Positions 47,701 through 60,547 of a stretch of 64,000 bases of DNA are shown here, piece by piece. Numbering within the stretch: position 1 is the stretch's first letter; every line of letters begins with the position of its first letter. This DNA comes from Strigops habroptila (Eukaryota; Chordata; Aves; Psittaciformes; Psittacidae). The stretch spans positions 12,672,354-12,736,353 of the forward strand of contig NC_044289.2 of assembly GCF_004027225.2 (NCBI RefSeq). The letters run 5' to 3'. The notes below the pieces were generated by a model, which made no database searches, was not told the origin of the DNA, and saw only the letters and a list, made by a program, of their open reading frames with translations. The position numbers and the translations under genes are program-made.

Positions 47701-50700
47701 TCCATAACCTAAGTGACATGGAACAGACTATTAACTTTGTACGTGCACAAGGAAGCAATGCCAACGTTAATGCTGCATGAGATACTTCAGCGTGTTCCTC
47801 AGAGATGACTTCATTTATATCCACATCTATCTTTGTAAAGTGCCACATTCAGCAATTTTTATAATTTTAAACCAGAATTATAAACCTTTAACGCAGTAAT
47901 TTATCAATTTTTTTATGTCTTCTTATCAGTAAGAAGCATTTTAATAAATTTCAAACCTCAAAATTACTTTAGAAGATGCTCCAGAGGCTTGATTGTTCTT
48001 TTTGTATTTGTTAATACAAATAACAGTTACTAGTAATCACATTGTTCTCTAACATGTAATATATCAAGGACATGTAAATCATCTTTTCTAGTAATTCAGT
48101 ATAAACCAAGGTGAATTCTTCTGAAACAAAAGGCTTTTCCACAGTATAAATGCTTTAGCACTGAAAATTTGGAATGCCCAGGGAGTAACAGTCAGAATTA
48201 TTAAACTATTACTATCCTGTCACTTGCTGTCAGAAACAGGGAAAAAAAATCCTCAAATTCTGAAGAGAGTTTTTGTCCCTGTAAATGACGAGTTTTGAGA
48301 AGATTTTGTTCTTTTTAAACACTAGAGAAATCCTACATTTCTTCCATGCAGAAAGCAATTCTACAGCATTTCAGGTTTAGTAACTTGTTTAGAAATACAG
48401 CAGGTAGTTTACCAGTTAACCAAATAATTAACATTAAACTAACCAGATATTGAGCACACATACTTGGTCTGCAGAGAAGTTTTTTAAAGACCATATTGAA
48501 CAGTAGAATATACAAAGGATATGCAAAAGCACCATTATCAGATGGAAATGGTCAAACTGATCTGTTGTAGAGATACTAAAACTAAGGCAAATCAACAGCT
48601 AAAGAAAGAAATTAGGGAAGTTCCTATGACCTGAAGCTCCTGCTGTCAAATATAGCAGTGATTCAATTCTACCACTGCACCCACTTCAGCAACATTAATT
48701 ACTCTGCACTCTTATTTAAGTAGATTGACTACAAGAACAATCTCTTCCCAAAACTTATGAGAGAACAGAGATGGCTTTTCTAACATTCTTCCAGTTCAGG
48801 AGGAACCAGAGAATGACAACTCAAATTTTATTCCCCATACCACTACACAGATGCCAGATGTTGGAGCAAATATGAACACAAAATACACTTCTGCTGTTCA
48901 AAGCATCCACAACTAGGGAAAAAACTCTGAAGACAAAGGTTTTTACAGAGACTGACACAGCAAACCCAAAGATTACAATTACACTGTACCTCTGTCCCTG
49001 ATCCAGATCCCGGTGAATCTACTTTCCTTTTCTTCCTGGGACCAATGGCAGCTAATGCAGTCAAGTTGGCATCCCTCTGTCTCATCTGTGCTAGCTCTTG
49101 TTGCTGCATCTGTGTGTGCCAGAAAAAGTACAGTTAATTATTTTTCTCTCAATTTCCAAGATAAAAGTTCATGTTAAGGTGAGCACTCACCTCCTTGGCC
49201 TTCTGTTTCAACCTAAGCTGTTCTGGATCTTCTTGTCGAGATCGAGACTATGTTGATAAAAGGATGAACGCGGAATGGTAAGAGAAAAAGAAAGAAAAAT
49301 TAATTTGGGTACAAAAGCAGTTAAAGATTGTAAGTTTTACAAAGCATATGAAAGTTTTACTGAAATTAAAGCAGAAAATGGAGAATACCTGCCACTGCCA
49401 GAGAGGGCAACAGGGGAAAATGACTTTAGGAATTAAAAGCAGTTTTCCCTTTCTTAGTTTCAGGTATCTATGTTTAAAAAAAGCATCCCCTTTTCCAGCT
49501 GTGTTGAAAATAGCAAAGGAATAGCTAAGCATTTATACCTTAAAACCATGACAAGACATGAATTACACAGATCTGTGAATTAAAATACGCACACTCTGCA
49601 TATGAAAAAAGGAATCAGACCTGTACTTTCTGGAAAAATTCCTCCCCTTGCTGTGTAACCATGAACTTACTAAGAACATCTCTTTTTGCTACATTTACAC
49701 ATCAGACTCCTGTTTGAACAACCCGTAGACCAACAGACCATTTTCATCGCAACCGCCCATTTCACTTTATTGTCTAACACTATTAACACATATTTGCCAA
49801 TTGATTTTTTTTTGCTAAATTGACACTGAATATGTCAATTCTCTTAGTTTCTTGCCTTTTCCAAGCAGTTAAACAGAAAACAGGAAAAACTTCAAGACAG
49901 TCTTCCATCCGTACTCACATAAAGCACGACTAACTATATTTAAACAAATCCTGACTGTTAAACCCATACACTCTTTAGACCAACTACAAATTAAATTTTA
50001 ATTCAATGCTCAAGTTCCTTCAGAATATTAAGCTTTCCCTAATGATTAACCTATGCCTTCCCTCCTGCGCTTTAGGTGCAGCAAACAGGATTATATGAAT
50101 ATGCAGAACACATTCATGAAGAATTATGCCTCACCCCAGTCTTTTCTCTTCTGAAGTAAATGGATTTACTCTCTAATCTGACTTCATAGGTCACATTTCC
50201 TAGACCTCTGAATTAATTTCCTTCTGAAGTCTACTTAGTATAGGGCCCAAATCTGGATAGAGCATTCCAGCTCAAGTCTAACAGGAGCCAATTGAAGTGA
50301 AGATATTGGTTCACAACTTACGTGACCCAACAGAACCCTTATGTTGTTTTGTGAATTATTTCTAGAGTGCTCCTGCCTAGCTAAGTCGTGTTCATCCTAC
50401 ATTCATGTCACTGAATAAAACCACAAAGTCTAAAGCTTATATTTGTGCTCACATCAACTGCTTCCTATTTATTGTATTTCCCCAACTTGTAAAAATCTTT
50501 CTGAATTCCATTTCTGGTCTCCAAAATACCCATAATCTCTCTATTCCACTTAAGAGTACTACCAAGCTATAAAATTCATCCTTTTCACAAAGCAAAGTGC
50601 AAAAACTAAGGTTTAAGATCTACTTTAATTGGGAACATGTAATAAGACTGGCAAAGAAGCTGTCTCACATGCTTTGCCATGAAAAGCAGAACAGAACTCT

Positions 50701-50966
50701 AGCTAAAGAACATACTCATCAAGCTCCACCTTTGAAGATTAGTCTTCCCCTTCATTACAAGCACTTTAGAATGAAAAGAAACTGCAGTTCTGATGTCAAA
50801 ACTGACACATTGCAAACATGTGTGAAATCCAAGCACTTGCCTTTGCTGCACGCATTAAAATTTCCCTTTCTTGTTCATCTTTACGCTGCTTTTCTATTTG
50901 ATCAAGTTGTTCAAAGAACTTGAGCTGTGCCCGAACGTCACTTGCTTGTTCGTATCTTTCATCATC
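44745..50966 (-). CDS. TAF4: TAF4 C-terminal exons (CCTD end)
   Basis: Exons 50841-50966 (42 codons), 49191-49247 (19 codons), 48990-49109 (40 codons) and 44745-44912 (55 codons + stop). Landmarks are [48 protein letters not shown] (an SV40-like nuclear localisation motif) and [20 protein letters not shown]. The last segment is the far C-terminal helix required with the histone fold for TAF12 pairing. The terminal exon is isolated by a 4.1 kb intron that holds a CR1 copy next to its acceptor. Confidence 0.92.
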
Positions 50967-53900
50967 CTGAAAACATGGCAAATATGTTTCTCATTACATT
51001 TCTTAAAGCTGTTAGCTTGTACTGTACTGTAGAACTTACATATTTAAAGCTCAAATGTTCACTTTGTCCTCTTGAAGCAAATTGGAAGTGTGTATTTACA
51101 CCAGTCAAACCAGCTAGAATTCTTAAAAGCATTTTGTTCTAGTCATGAATCATCAGATTTTGACTTCTAAACTAATATCATCACAGCTTTAACTTCCTGA
51201 ACGTATTTCACAGAGCTGTGTGGTTTCTTTAAACACTGTTCAGGCATTTGCACCTATTAAGAACACCCATCTGTCAGCAGTCTCTTGAGAAATCGAAGCA
51301 GCGCTGTTATCTGCCTGATTGTACAATCACTCAGACTCTCAACTTTTGACATATTAAAGGGGAGGGCACAGTTTCTCTGCATTTGTTTTTAAAATATTTT
51401 GCACATACAAGCTGAAGAGTTCTAGTAATCCATGTGTATTAATATCTTAATGTAAGACGAATCAGTCGAGAGAATAAACAACCTAAATTTAGAGAACAAA
51501 ATACCTGAGCTCAGGCATTACAGCCAACACGATACTCTCCTGAATTTGTGCAATCTTGCCATTTTCTTTGTGCAATTAAATACAGTTACCTTGTAAGAAA
51601 TATTCTTTTGTTGAGCAGTCTCTGATAATTTTTCCACGAGGTTTTGTAGTCTTTGTTGTGTAGCATGTGATACGTAGCTAACTACATCAGGATGGATTTC
51701 TGTAATTCCATGTTTTTTACCTGTGATCAGGACAAAAGTCAGTTGTAAAGACTTATTTTACCACACAGCTAAACATGTGGCTAACCTCAGTCATGCTCCA
51801 CTGTTAATTCTAAACTAGCAACTAAATATGATTGAAGTGTTTCTGGATTTATTTTATAAAAACAAATGTTATTTCTGTTACACCTTCTCAGTTTATACAG
51901 TGAGACTTTTAACCAGGTCCAGGAATTTTGATGTTAAATTGCCATCATTTTAGAAGGCAATGGTTTCTGTTGGTTTGCTATTCCTTAATGTTCTACTTCC
52001 ATAAGCTGAATGATTGTCCACAAGCATCAGAACACACAAAAGGTAATGACTCCAGCAACTCCAATCTACTCAAATCTTTTTCCTATGGAAAATGCCTTCA
52101 ATTAAACCCAAGACTAATGAAATTTATTTATAATAAAGTTCAAGACAAAATCAACATACCTATTTCTAATATCCTTCTTTGTAAAGGTGCTGGGAAAAGG
52201 AAGGTTTCATCTTTACAGGACCTTGTTAATGTGCCAACTAGTTCAGAGTTTGTTGCCAATATCCGAGCACTTTCTTCTGACAGGTTGACTCCAGCCATTG
52301 ATGCAACATCATTAATGTCATCGTCATCCCTTAAGAAAGGAAAACTCATTATAATCATAACAGTGCTTATCTACATCCACTTCTACAATACCACAGCTGC
52401 ATATAATGAATTCCAGTAAACCTGAATACTTTATCTCATTTTTGCATTGTATTTGCTTTTATTATGTAAAAAATAAAGCTAATAATTTAATTCCAAAGAG
52501 CACTAGAAGTAGTTTTCTACTTCCTAGCTGTTCTCTCAATGTTTCTTATGTTTGAGCAACTTGAGAAGCAAGAGATCAGACACATCACTACCACAAAACA
52601 GTAACAAACTGCATTCATCACTGTAAGATAGGCTGTGCATCCGGATAACCCAAGAAGAGTTGGGAGGAGTGAAGAAATTAATTCTATTTGCTTGTCCAGG
52701 CAGGAATTGTTTGTGAGGTTTGATATTTACCCTTAGTGACAGCTAAATGCTAAAACCAGGCTGGCACAAGTATGTCCACAGCTGGTTGTCAAAGTCTTTA
52801 TTAAAGTGGCAAACCTGCCCACAGAAAATCCACCTCTAGCTCTTGAGCATTCACCCAGCCCAGTCCAGCACCGCTGCAGCACAGAGAAAGGTTCCCATTG
52901 AGTTCAGCAGGCTGACCAGGCAGCACAAGCACAGACAGGCACAGGGTTCCTCACCTAAAAGAGCCTCCCCCAGGTTCTTTCAGTTTATTCTTCTGAGCAG
53001 CAGCTAGTTGTGTCGAAACAGTGGCAATAGCTTTGTTTCCAGGTAATACTGCTGGTTTTACCACAGGTACTGCAAGAAGACGACAGATAAGATTTGTACT
53101 CCATCAACCTTGTATCACAGTTCAGATTTACAAGCAGTCACAGTTAGCAATGGCAATAAATCTGGTGCAAAGACTTTTTGTCAATAGTTTCTGTCAGCAT
53201 TTCACCCATCTAAAACAGGACTCTCCCACACAAGTCTGGTTCCCAAACAATTTGGCTGTAAATGCTGCCCTCACAGATGTGTATCCCCAGCCACTACGGC
53301 ACTAAGCTCTGAAGATTTTAACCATCATATAGCTACAGGGCACTTAGGAACTGACATTCACAAACCAGCCTTCAGTGAATGCTATCAAATATAGCATATA
53401 TTACTGAGTATCTTAACCTCCTACCTGTCTGAAGTTGATTCAGTTGAATTTGGGGAGTAGTGAGCATAATACGACTATGTGGTTGCCGCAGTGCTACCAT
53501 TGGCGTCTGTGTCAACGTTACCTGTGGAGGCCTTATCAATGCCCCTGCTTTTTGAGACTGTTGGATAACCTGCAGATTATAAGGAAAATAATGGTAAGCA
53601 ATCTGAGTAACAACTAAGGCTAAGAATCAGGTGGTAAGAACAAACCCTAACAATCAACTTGTGAGTTGTGATCTTAATAATGCATCTATTCACTGATCTA
53701 GAAACAGCACGTTTTAAGGTATTGAAAAGTTTCTTTAGATAAATTATACCTTAAGGAAAACTAATATTCCACTTTCTGTGATACAAAAAAGAAATAAGCA
53801 ACCTGCTGAAAAAAAAATCTATAATCATAAAGGTCCAGTTAAAACTTTCCACATGTGGTTTCTACATTAGAGATCCAGAGGGAAACTGGATCTGCCTGAA

Positions 53901-56900
53901 CAAACCCTAGAACTAAGAAGCATAATAAAGATAATCCAGCTGGCTCTGCATATGCTATTTTATCCAGAACCAGCATAAGCTATAAACCCTGTAGCCTGGT
54001 ACTATTGGATTGTTAGGTTAGACTCTCAGGCAACTGTAGCCACACCACTTCTGAACCTGAACTCAGTTACATCACAATGTTACGATCGGAGCAGCTTATG
54101 CAGACTTGTCTTCTGACCTCAACTGGTTTTCAGAAACTTACTTTCAAACTGCTGTAAAGAAATCTACCACCTCTGCCTATTTTGCAAGTTCCATCTCTAT
54201 AACTCTGCAAGTATTTCTTTTGCTACTATTTCATGTATTTAAAGGCCAAAGTATTTTCTTGTAAGTCCAGCACCAATCAATGTTCAGATTTTATTCCTCC
54301 CTCAGTTCCTAACCTCTTTCTATAATACCCAGGTTATAAAGGCAGTAAGACCAACATAAGCACTAGGTTTTCTCTCAAGGTAAGCAAAAAAGTATTTGTG
54401 CATTGAAAAGAGCTCTCCTTTTTGTTTTATATGAAATTTCTGGACAGAGTAGCTCAGATGAATGCTGAACGTTCTACAGGGAACACTGAAATACTAAGTA
54501 GCAAAAAGCCCCTCGTAATTTAATAATGTATATTAATTAATACACATTCTAAAAAGAGCTTACACTCAGACACCGCTTCTCTATCAGAAAGGTAAAAAGG
54601 TGCTGTACATTATACTGTTCTTATCTGGTTTATGTCCAGGCCTGAGAAAATTATTCTTTCTCCTCTTTTGGGGTAATCTGTTGTTAGACTTATAGGATAG
54701 GAAATGAAGTATCCTCCAGAACACTGCTCTCATGGATATGCGGTGATTGAGAGAAATCTGCAAATATTTCATGCTAATATAGGAAATAATGTAGTACTTT
54801 AATTAAGAATGGACTTTAAATTACACTTTTTTTTCCTTAGTTTCTCTAAAGAAGTTGAAGATCTCTGATTGAGTTAAACCACCCATTTAAAAAGTTGCAA
54901 CCCCCCTGTGCAATAACAGATGATACACTTCAGCTCACATACCAGTGGTGTAGACTGCCCTTGTTTACTGACACCGACTTGTGTAGGCTGAGTTAGGCTG
55001 ATGACAGGTTGTTGGAGGGTACTCGTTACAGTTGCAGTTGCCTTCCCTGCTGTGCGCTGAACTGAGGAGCTGAGCAGCACCGCTGCGGATGGAATCGTTG
55101 CTATCGTTGCTTGCGTTGTTGGCTGCTGCTGTTGGCTTTGTTGAATGAAAGCTGCAGAGTCTGGTGTTAGCTGTCTCAAGGCAGGTAAACTCCTCTGAAA
55201 AGAGGAAAGGAAAGAATTGGCTTGAGTGTTTTAATCCTAGAGCACAGAATCACAGAATCATTAGGGTTGGAAGGGAGCTCTGGAGATCACTTAGTCCAAC
55301 TGTCCTGCCAAGGCAGGGCCACCTAGAGCTGGTTACACAAGAAAATGTTAACTGTAAAAAGCAATGCATTTCATTTCAGTCCATTGTATCAGTCTGTGTG
55401 CACCTGAGAAAACATGAGAGAAGTGCACACGGGAATACCATGCTACTTCCCATTTAAAGCTAGACAGAGTGACAGTCCCTTTAGCTTGGATATCATGGGC
55501 ATCTAGGTTATGCAAGCCTATCTGGAACCCTGGTATGCATTTAACAATCCAAGCCCATGCTGCCTTCTACCTCTGTTCCTACATATATACCAAGCTACGT
55601 GGCTTAAAACACATACTGGAACATTGGTGAAGATTTCAGAACAGACACCACAATGTTTCACTGCATTCTTACATTAGTTGTTTTCTTATGGTAATGATTT
55701 TTGTCCTTATTAACAGTTCAAGGTTGAACAAGCATTTAAGAACTCATAAAGATCAACACACATCTAAAGCTATATCCCTTAATCATACATTAGTCCATCA
55801 GAGTTATACTCTTACCATACAGCGCTGTTGTTCTTTCTCTCATTTTCAGATGGTAAATGTTTTGGAATAAGCATTACTTTGAGATGCATCAAATTGCTAT
55901 AAAATTTATGACAAATGGGATTTATTATTGAGAGGTGACATATTTCCTCTTTATCCTTCAAACAGATATACAGCACAGGCAAAACAGTTTGAGTTTGCCC
56001 AGAAGGTAGTTTTCTGTTTCACTCAATCCCTTGTTTTCTTTCCAGAACTAAAAAGAGGATAATAAATCAATTCATAGGTTTGGTGCTATGGAAAGAAACT
56101 GCTTATAAAAGTCATCTCTCAGAAGAGCTATGATGTGACACTATGGTAGAAATTACATTATTGACTGTGCCCATGAATCATACTAACAAACTCTTGGAAT
56201 CAAGAGACAGAAATATTTTTTAAGGGAGCAAAAGCATAACCAGGCACTGCTTAAAACTTCCATTTATACCACTTTGGAATTCCACCTATACTGATAAAAG
56301 ATGTGCTTGTGTTCATTGCCGCTGATACATAAGCAGCAAACTATATAAAGACTAGTGAAGACAAATTACCTTCAGGAAAGGCACAAGGTAAGGTTGAGGT
56401 GAAGAATTCAGTTCTCTGTACAGCCTACTGGTGAAGTCTTCTGCTTCAATTTTTCCATCCTTCAAAACAGAAAATCCAAACGAATGAACTTGTACAGATT
56501 AACTGTTACAATATTCAACACACTCAAAAAATTAGACTTATTGTAAATAAGTGGGTTTATCACTCCTCACTGGTTTTAGTTACCAATAGCTTTACAGTAG
56601 CAACTAATTTTACTACAATTTCAACCAGTAAGACCTACAGTTCCATCTTTCCTTTTCTTCTTCCTGTCTTTCAGTCACTTTAAGTAACATCTTCAGTTCT
56701 CACCATTACAGGAATGTCCTGTCCCTAGATCAAAAGCCAGGTGGAATCTACAGGAATACTTCACATTATCTGCAATCAGCCAGCAATTGCTCGGGGCAGC
56801 CCTTTCTGTGGTTTCTCTTTTCCAAATGTACTATAGCTCCTCTCTTTCAAATAACTAAAGTTGTGGCCTTGTCTCCCACAAAAGGGAGATGTCTCTCACA

Positions 56901-59900
56901 AAACCAAATGTATATCCCTGATTGGAAGATAGACTTCAAATGTTGGTCTTGTGATAACCTCTGGTTATCATGTGAAACATGTGGAACACACAGATCTACC
57001 TTAACTTAAAGGTTACTAACAACTAGGCTAAGCAATACTAGTACTCCTTCTATAAATACTAATTATGTCAAGCTTTTACATTAGCTTCAGATATTACTTT
57101 GTTTTTGTACAACCTTGTGATTTCCTACACTCAGCTACTGCATTGTCTTCCCTCAAACACATAATTCACCTTTTTATTCATTGTTTTATTATTAAAAAAA
57201 TGCAGAATTTAAAGAGTCACCACTGACATTACTCACACTTCAATTTAACTCACATTCTCATGCATTAATACGAGCAGTAATGTGTCATTTACAAGCTTAA
57301 AGGAAAATTATGCATATATTTTAATTCTGAAGCAGCAAAGTTTCAATTTGATTTCTCTCCGATACTGTTTCTTATAACTTCTAAAGAACTTTTCTTACCA
57401 GCAGGTTCTGTACCAATTCTTTCACGTTAGCTGCAGTCTCTGAAGACTGTTTTCCAGATGATGCCAGTTTTATTAACGTGGACAGAAAGTTTTTACATTT
57501 CTTCACATTTTCCATAGTTTCCTGTTATGGGAGGAGGAAGAGTAGAAGGAAACAGTCAGAGAAGGGGAGATAAACAGTTTATAATCCATGATCTGACTGT
57601 ACACTCTGAGAAATAACTCTAGTTATTTCTAGTTTGTAACCGCAGAATATTATTTATAGATTTGTGTTCGTCACCACTTCAGACAGAATCAGACTGAAAT
57701 TATTATTTTGCTTCATATATACATGTATTGTACTTTGTGTCATCAAGAACTTATCCCTTTTCATTTGATTCTACTCTGCAGTGCTGAACAATTTGCTTTC
57801 CTACAAGATACAGCTACTGTGTTTAAAAAAAAAGTGTTTGAGAACTGTTACAGAAATCAAAATGAATACTTTGACAGCCATCAATATTCAAGTGTGTGTT
57901 CACACTTTGTAAATTACATGATTCTACTAAAAGTTCACCTTTTCAAGACCAATAGTTCACAGAACTTCTGCATCTTCACTCTGATCTACGTTTTTGTGTG
58001 TGTAGTATGTACATACACACATACATACATGCGCACATGTGTATGTGAATGAACAAAGGAAGATCCCAAATGCACCCAGTATCTTACTGTGGCTGCAGTG
58101 GAGGTCGCCGTCGTTCCTTGCACTGTTCTCTGAGGAGTTCCAGTTTGTACAGCCGTTGCTGTCCCCAACGTAGTTGTTTGTGCAGTACCACCCAGAACAA
58201 TCTGAGGCTGCAGAGAGAATACAAACATATCATTCTTTTACTTGGAACACACCAAACGCTGTTTTCCTGAGCCATCAAACAGCAAACTGAGCCACAGGAC
58301 AGTAGAACACCTTTCACAGCTGCTATAAAAAGTAGTTACTCATCTTGCAGTGGAAAGGAAGAGCCACCAGATGGCGCAAAACACTACACAGTGAAACTGA
58401 AATCCTGAGAGTTGATTTAAGAACCGCACGATTTTTGGTTACTGAATCAAACGGCAAAGTAATACCACGAACATACCCTCACACATTGTGGTTTCAGACA
58501 CAATTAAAACGAGTACTAAGTTTTTGTGAATGTAATAGCTTTTTTTTTAACCTGTTCCCTTACACGCCAAAGGGAGGAATCTCTAATAAAAGCCCAAGAC
58601 GCACAAGCTCAGGTCTTTCCAAGATCTTTTTGATGAACAGTGGGACAAGAAGTTTTTCTAGTTTTGTACACAAATCGGTAATTCCAAGTAGGAATAACAC
58701 TTTTAAAGAATCAACACTCTAACCAAGAGCTTTTCCATGCACACAGTTCATTCACGGACTTCCTCCACAATCTAATCATTAATGACAACCCTATCAGAGG
58801 GGCAGTGATTCTCACCAAGCTAAAGCTAACTCAGAATTTTAACAACTCATTTGTAAACTTGCTCTTTCTATGAAGATGCACAAGAAAAGAGGCCGCAGTG
58901 CTGCCAAAGCGAACTTGTGTCAGTATTTGGGGAGATAGAAAAGGAGGCAAGGATTTGATTTGTCTCATTTTTCGCAATCAGGATAAATGAAGTCCATGGT
59001 ATGCTCATTACAGCACAAAATATGCAGATGGAATGATTTCTTTTTGTCCAGTAGAACAGCAGTGCAAATTAAGACGACTCAGGTAAATGAACTCTTAGAT
59101 CTAGAAAGATCACTGGCATAGGCAAAAGCTCTCTGAGGGGAAAAGGGTTAACTGGATGCACAGCAAAACCTGCATGTTTTAAATTAAAACTCTCTAATCC
59201 TGTCTACTCAAAGGATGAAGAAAGCACAATGAAAACAATTAGGCGACAGCGATCATATTGTATCACTGTTGCCTGGAAGCCATGTGGAGAATTTCACACT
59301 TCTGCACTGTTTTAAACTCACACCACTTGTGACTTGTGGCTACCAGTGCACTCTAGTTCGTAACTGTACATTTTGCTGCACAATTCAGAGGACTACAGGG
59401 AATCGGTGTCACTTTCTTGAGGCAGAAAGCATGAAGTTGTTTTATTTTCGTCATTTTTGTGATTATAGGAACTAATAACAGGATACCTTTAAATATGTAT
59501 CATATAGGTATAGTATGAAATAATAAACGGTAGTAATAAGAATGATCGTATACATCTAAAAGATACAGTAAATTGTGATCTGCAAATGTTTTAGAAAGGG
59601 TAAGCCAGAAGATACTTGTTCCATGCACTCAGCAACTGTATTTCCTGTATTTCTGGCAGTCTCAAGCAGGTTTTCTCAAGCTCATCTTAACAACTGAGGT
59701 CTCTCATGGATACATTACTTCTCTACAAACTCACTTGCACAACCGGAGGACGCTGTAGCGTTGTTGTGGGTTGCACTGTTGTTTGAGCCTGAGACACTTG
59801 CTTAATAATAGTAGTTGGTGTCACTTGTCGTGCAATAATCGGCGTTCCTGGAGCCTGGAGAAGAGATAAAAAGCCAAACACATTAGTTCCTATATTTAAG

Positions 59901-60547
59901 TGTAATCTACCTTATCTAGCATTTTGTCCCTGGCTAGTTGCCATTATTACAGATACAAAGGAACACATCTGGACCACTATAAAACTGAGAGAAGGATTTT
60001 TAGTCTTGAACTTCATGCAATTGTGATGATCTCAGTGTACATTTACCCATATCCACTATTTTATTTTATAGTCTTACAAAGAATAATGATTCCTTGGGGA
60101 AAAGAGTTGTACACGTTAACCATATATGGTCTTGAACAGTCTTTGTAACAAGTGGTTTTAAACTTAATGTAATTTGGATAGGTAGAAATAGTTTTGATGA
60201 ATAACAGACAAACTATAACAGAATTAGGAACAAAATGCCTATGCCATGTGGAAAAGCCTGGATAGCACCAGTTTGATCAATGGTTTCTTCAACTCACTAA
60301 CATCTTGCCTTCCTTTCTCGTATATTCTTCACAGGAACAAATATCTTACTGTCTTTAACACTACAAACGACTGCACTGACCTGCACTGTGGATATCTGCA
60401 CCGGAGGAGCACTGGTAGGTGTAGCAGGACGAGGAGTCATAGTATTTTGAGGCTGAGACTGGGCATGTGCCTGTGCTTGCATCTGTGCCAAGGCTTGTTG
60501 AGGGATCATCAGCAACTGCCCGTTCTCACTACGCACAAGGACCATGC
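44745..60547 (-). CDS. TAF4: TAF4, TFIID subunit, C-terminal 633 residues (14 exons)
   Basis: TAF4 is a core subunit of the TFIID general transcription factor. It pairs with TAF12 through a histone fold and links activators to the basal machinery in the nucleus. Fourteen exons on the minus strand join in phase from 60547 to stop TAA at 44745-44747, giving 1904 bases. TAF4 rather than TAF4B is shown by [20 protein letters not shown] with RKKRKVD and by [20 protein letters not shown]. Human TAF4 has 15 coding exons by my recollection, so probably only the large GC- and Q-rich exon 1 is outside the window. All introns are GT-AG except one GC-AG intron after 50841. One visible difference from human is [11 protein letters not shown] for TFLLQAPLQRR. 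Exon coordinates are in the domain entries. Confidence 0.93.
44943..45214 (+). mobile_element. CR1 LINE 3' fragment in TAF4 last intron
   Basis: This is a well-preserved CR1 3' end on the plus strand: gtgacaggacaaggtaatgg, gtgaggcactggaacaggtt, gttcaaggccaggttggaca, tgtccctgcccatgacaggg and the tail ccattctgtgattctatg. It lies antisense to TAF4 and begins about 30 bases from the acceptor of the terminal TAF4 exon at 44912. Confidence 0.93.
46918..47010. repeat. Possible remnant of a palindromic MITE-like element
   Basis: The text ggattttcaaagagatattt, cttaggtgcctaatttccat and caacttcaatggaagttaga resembles a dispersed inverted-repeat element seen in reptile and bird genomes, with motifs GATTTTCAAA, TTAGGTGCCTAA and CAATGGAAGTTAG. 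I recall the pattern but not a firm family name. It lies in the last TAF4 intron. Confidence 0.4.
50839..50840 (-). other. TAF4: Non-canonical GC 5' splice site in TAF4
   Basis: On the minus strand the exon ending at 50841 reads GCAGCAAAG|GCAAGTGC. The protein must pass from MRAAK to SRSRQ in phase 0, which needs a donor exactly here, so the intron begins GC. AAG|GCAAGT is the strong consensus of the GC-AG class spliced by the major spliceosome. The nearest GT on the exon side or downstream would break the frame. Confidence 0.85.
51590..52329 (-). CDS. TAF4: TAF4 histone-fold exons (CCTD start)
   Basis: Exons 52160-52329 and 51590-51720 encode [60 protein letters not shown] and [20 protein letters not shown]. 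These give helices alpha-1 and alpha-2 of the H2A-like histone fold that pairs with TAF12. The segment is almost identical to human TAF4, and no residue is missing. Confidence 0.93.
52955..53569 (-). CDS. TAF4: TAF4 linker exons between TAFH and histone fold
   Basis: Exons 53425-53569 (48 codons + 1 base) and 52955-53069 (2 bases + 37 codons + 2 bases). They encode [38 protein letters not shown] and [16 protein letters not shown]. The text is proline/glutamine-rich and low in order, matching the human linker before the CCTD. Confidence 0.9.
54943..57521 (-). CDS. TAF4: TAF4 TAFH (NHR1) domain exons and following Q-rich exon
   Basis: Exons 57399-57521 (41 codons), 56370-56459 (30 codons) and 54943-55194 (84 codons). 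The TAFH domain runs through [59 protein letters not shown] and [19 protein letters not shown]. This helical domain binds short hydrophobic activator motifs and is shared with ETO-family proteins. After it comes a short glutamine run ([11 protein letters not shown]) and threonine/serine-rich text. A CR1 copy ends 48 bases upstream of the acceptor of the 84-codon exon. Confidence 0.92.
55243..55355 (-). mobile_element. CR1 LINE 3' fragment next to a TAF4 acceptor
   Basis: The plus-strand text cacagaatcacagaatcatt, agggttggaagggagctctg and cctgccaaggcagggccacc is the reverse complement of a CR1 3' end. The element is therefore on the minus strand, in sense with TAF4. Its tail ends 48 bases upstream of the exon 54943-55194 acceptor. 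Confidence 0.88.
57994..58046. repeat. Alternating purine-pyrimidine (TG/CA, TACA) stretch
   Basis: The sequence gtgtgtgtagtatgtacata then cacacatacatacatgcgca is a degenerate dinucleotide/tetranucleotide microsatellite in the intron, 40 bases beyond the TAF4 exon 58088-58207. It has Z-DNA-type alternation but no other sign of function. Confidence 0.7.
58088..60547 (-). CDS. TAF4: TAF4 Gln/Thr-rich activation-region exons
   Basis: Exons 60381-60547 (2 + 165 bases), 59735-59854 (40 codons) and 58088-58207 (40 codons) encode [20 protein letters not shown], an alanine/glutamine-rich stretch, [20 protein letters not shown] and [20 protein letters not shown]. This is the glutamine/threonine-rich coactivator region that contacts activators such as Sp1 and CREB in mammalian TAF4. 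It looks unstructured, and no domain is expected. Confidence 0.9.

Larger units (their letters stand above)
44913..48989 (-). other. TAF4: Last TAF4 intron (4.1 kb)
   Basis: The intron separates the penultimate exon (donor GAG|gtacag) from the terminal exon (acceptor tttgcag|GGA). It contains the CR1 copy at 44943-45214, a local GC-richer patch at about 46070-46360 within otherwise AT-rich sequence, and a possible MITE remnant. No further exon is needed, because the phases already match. Confidence 0.7.
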
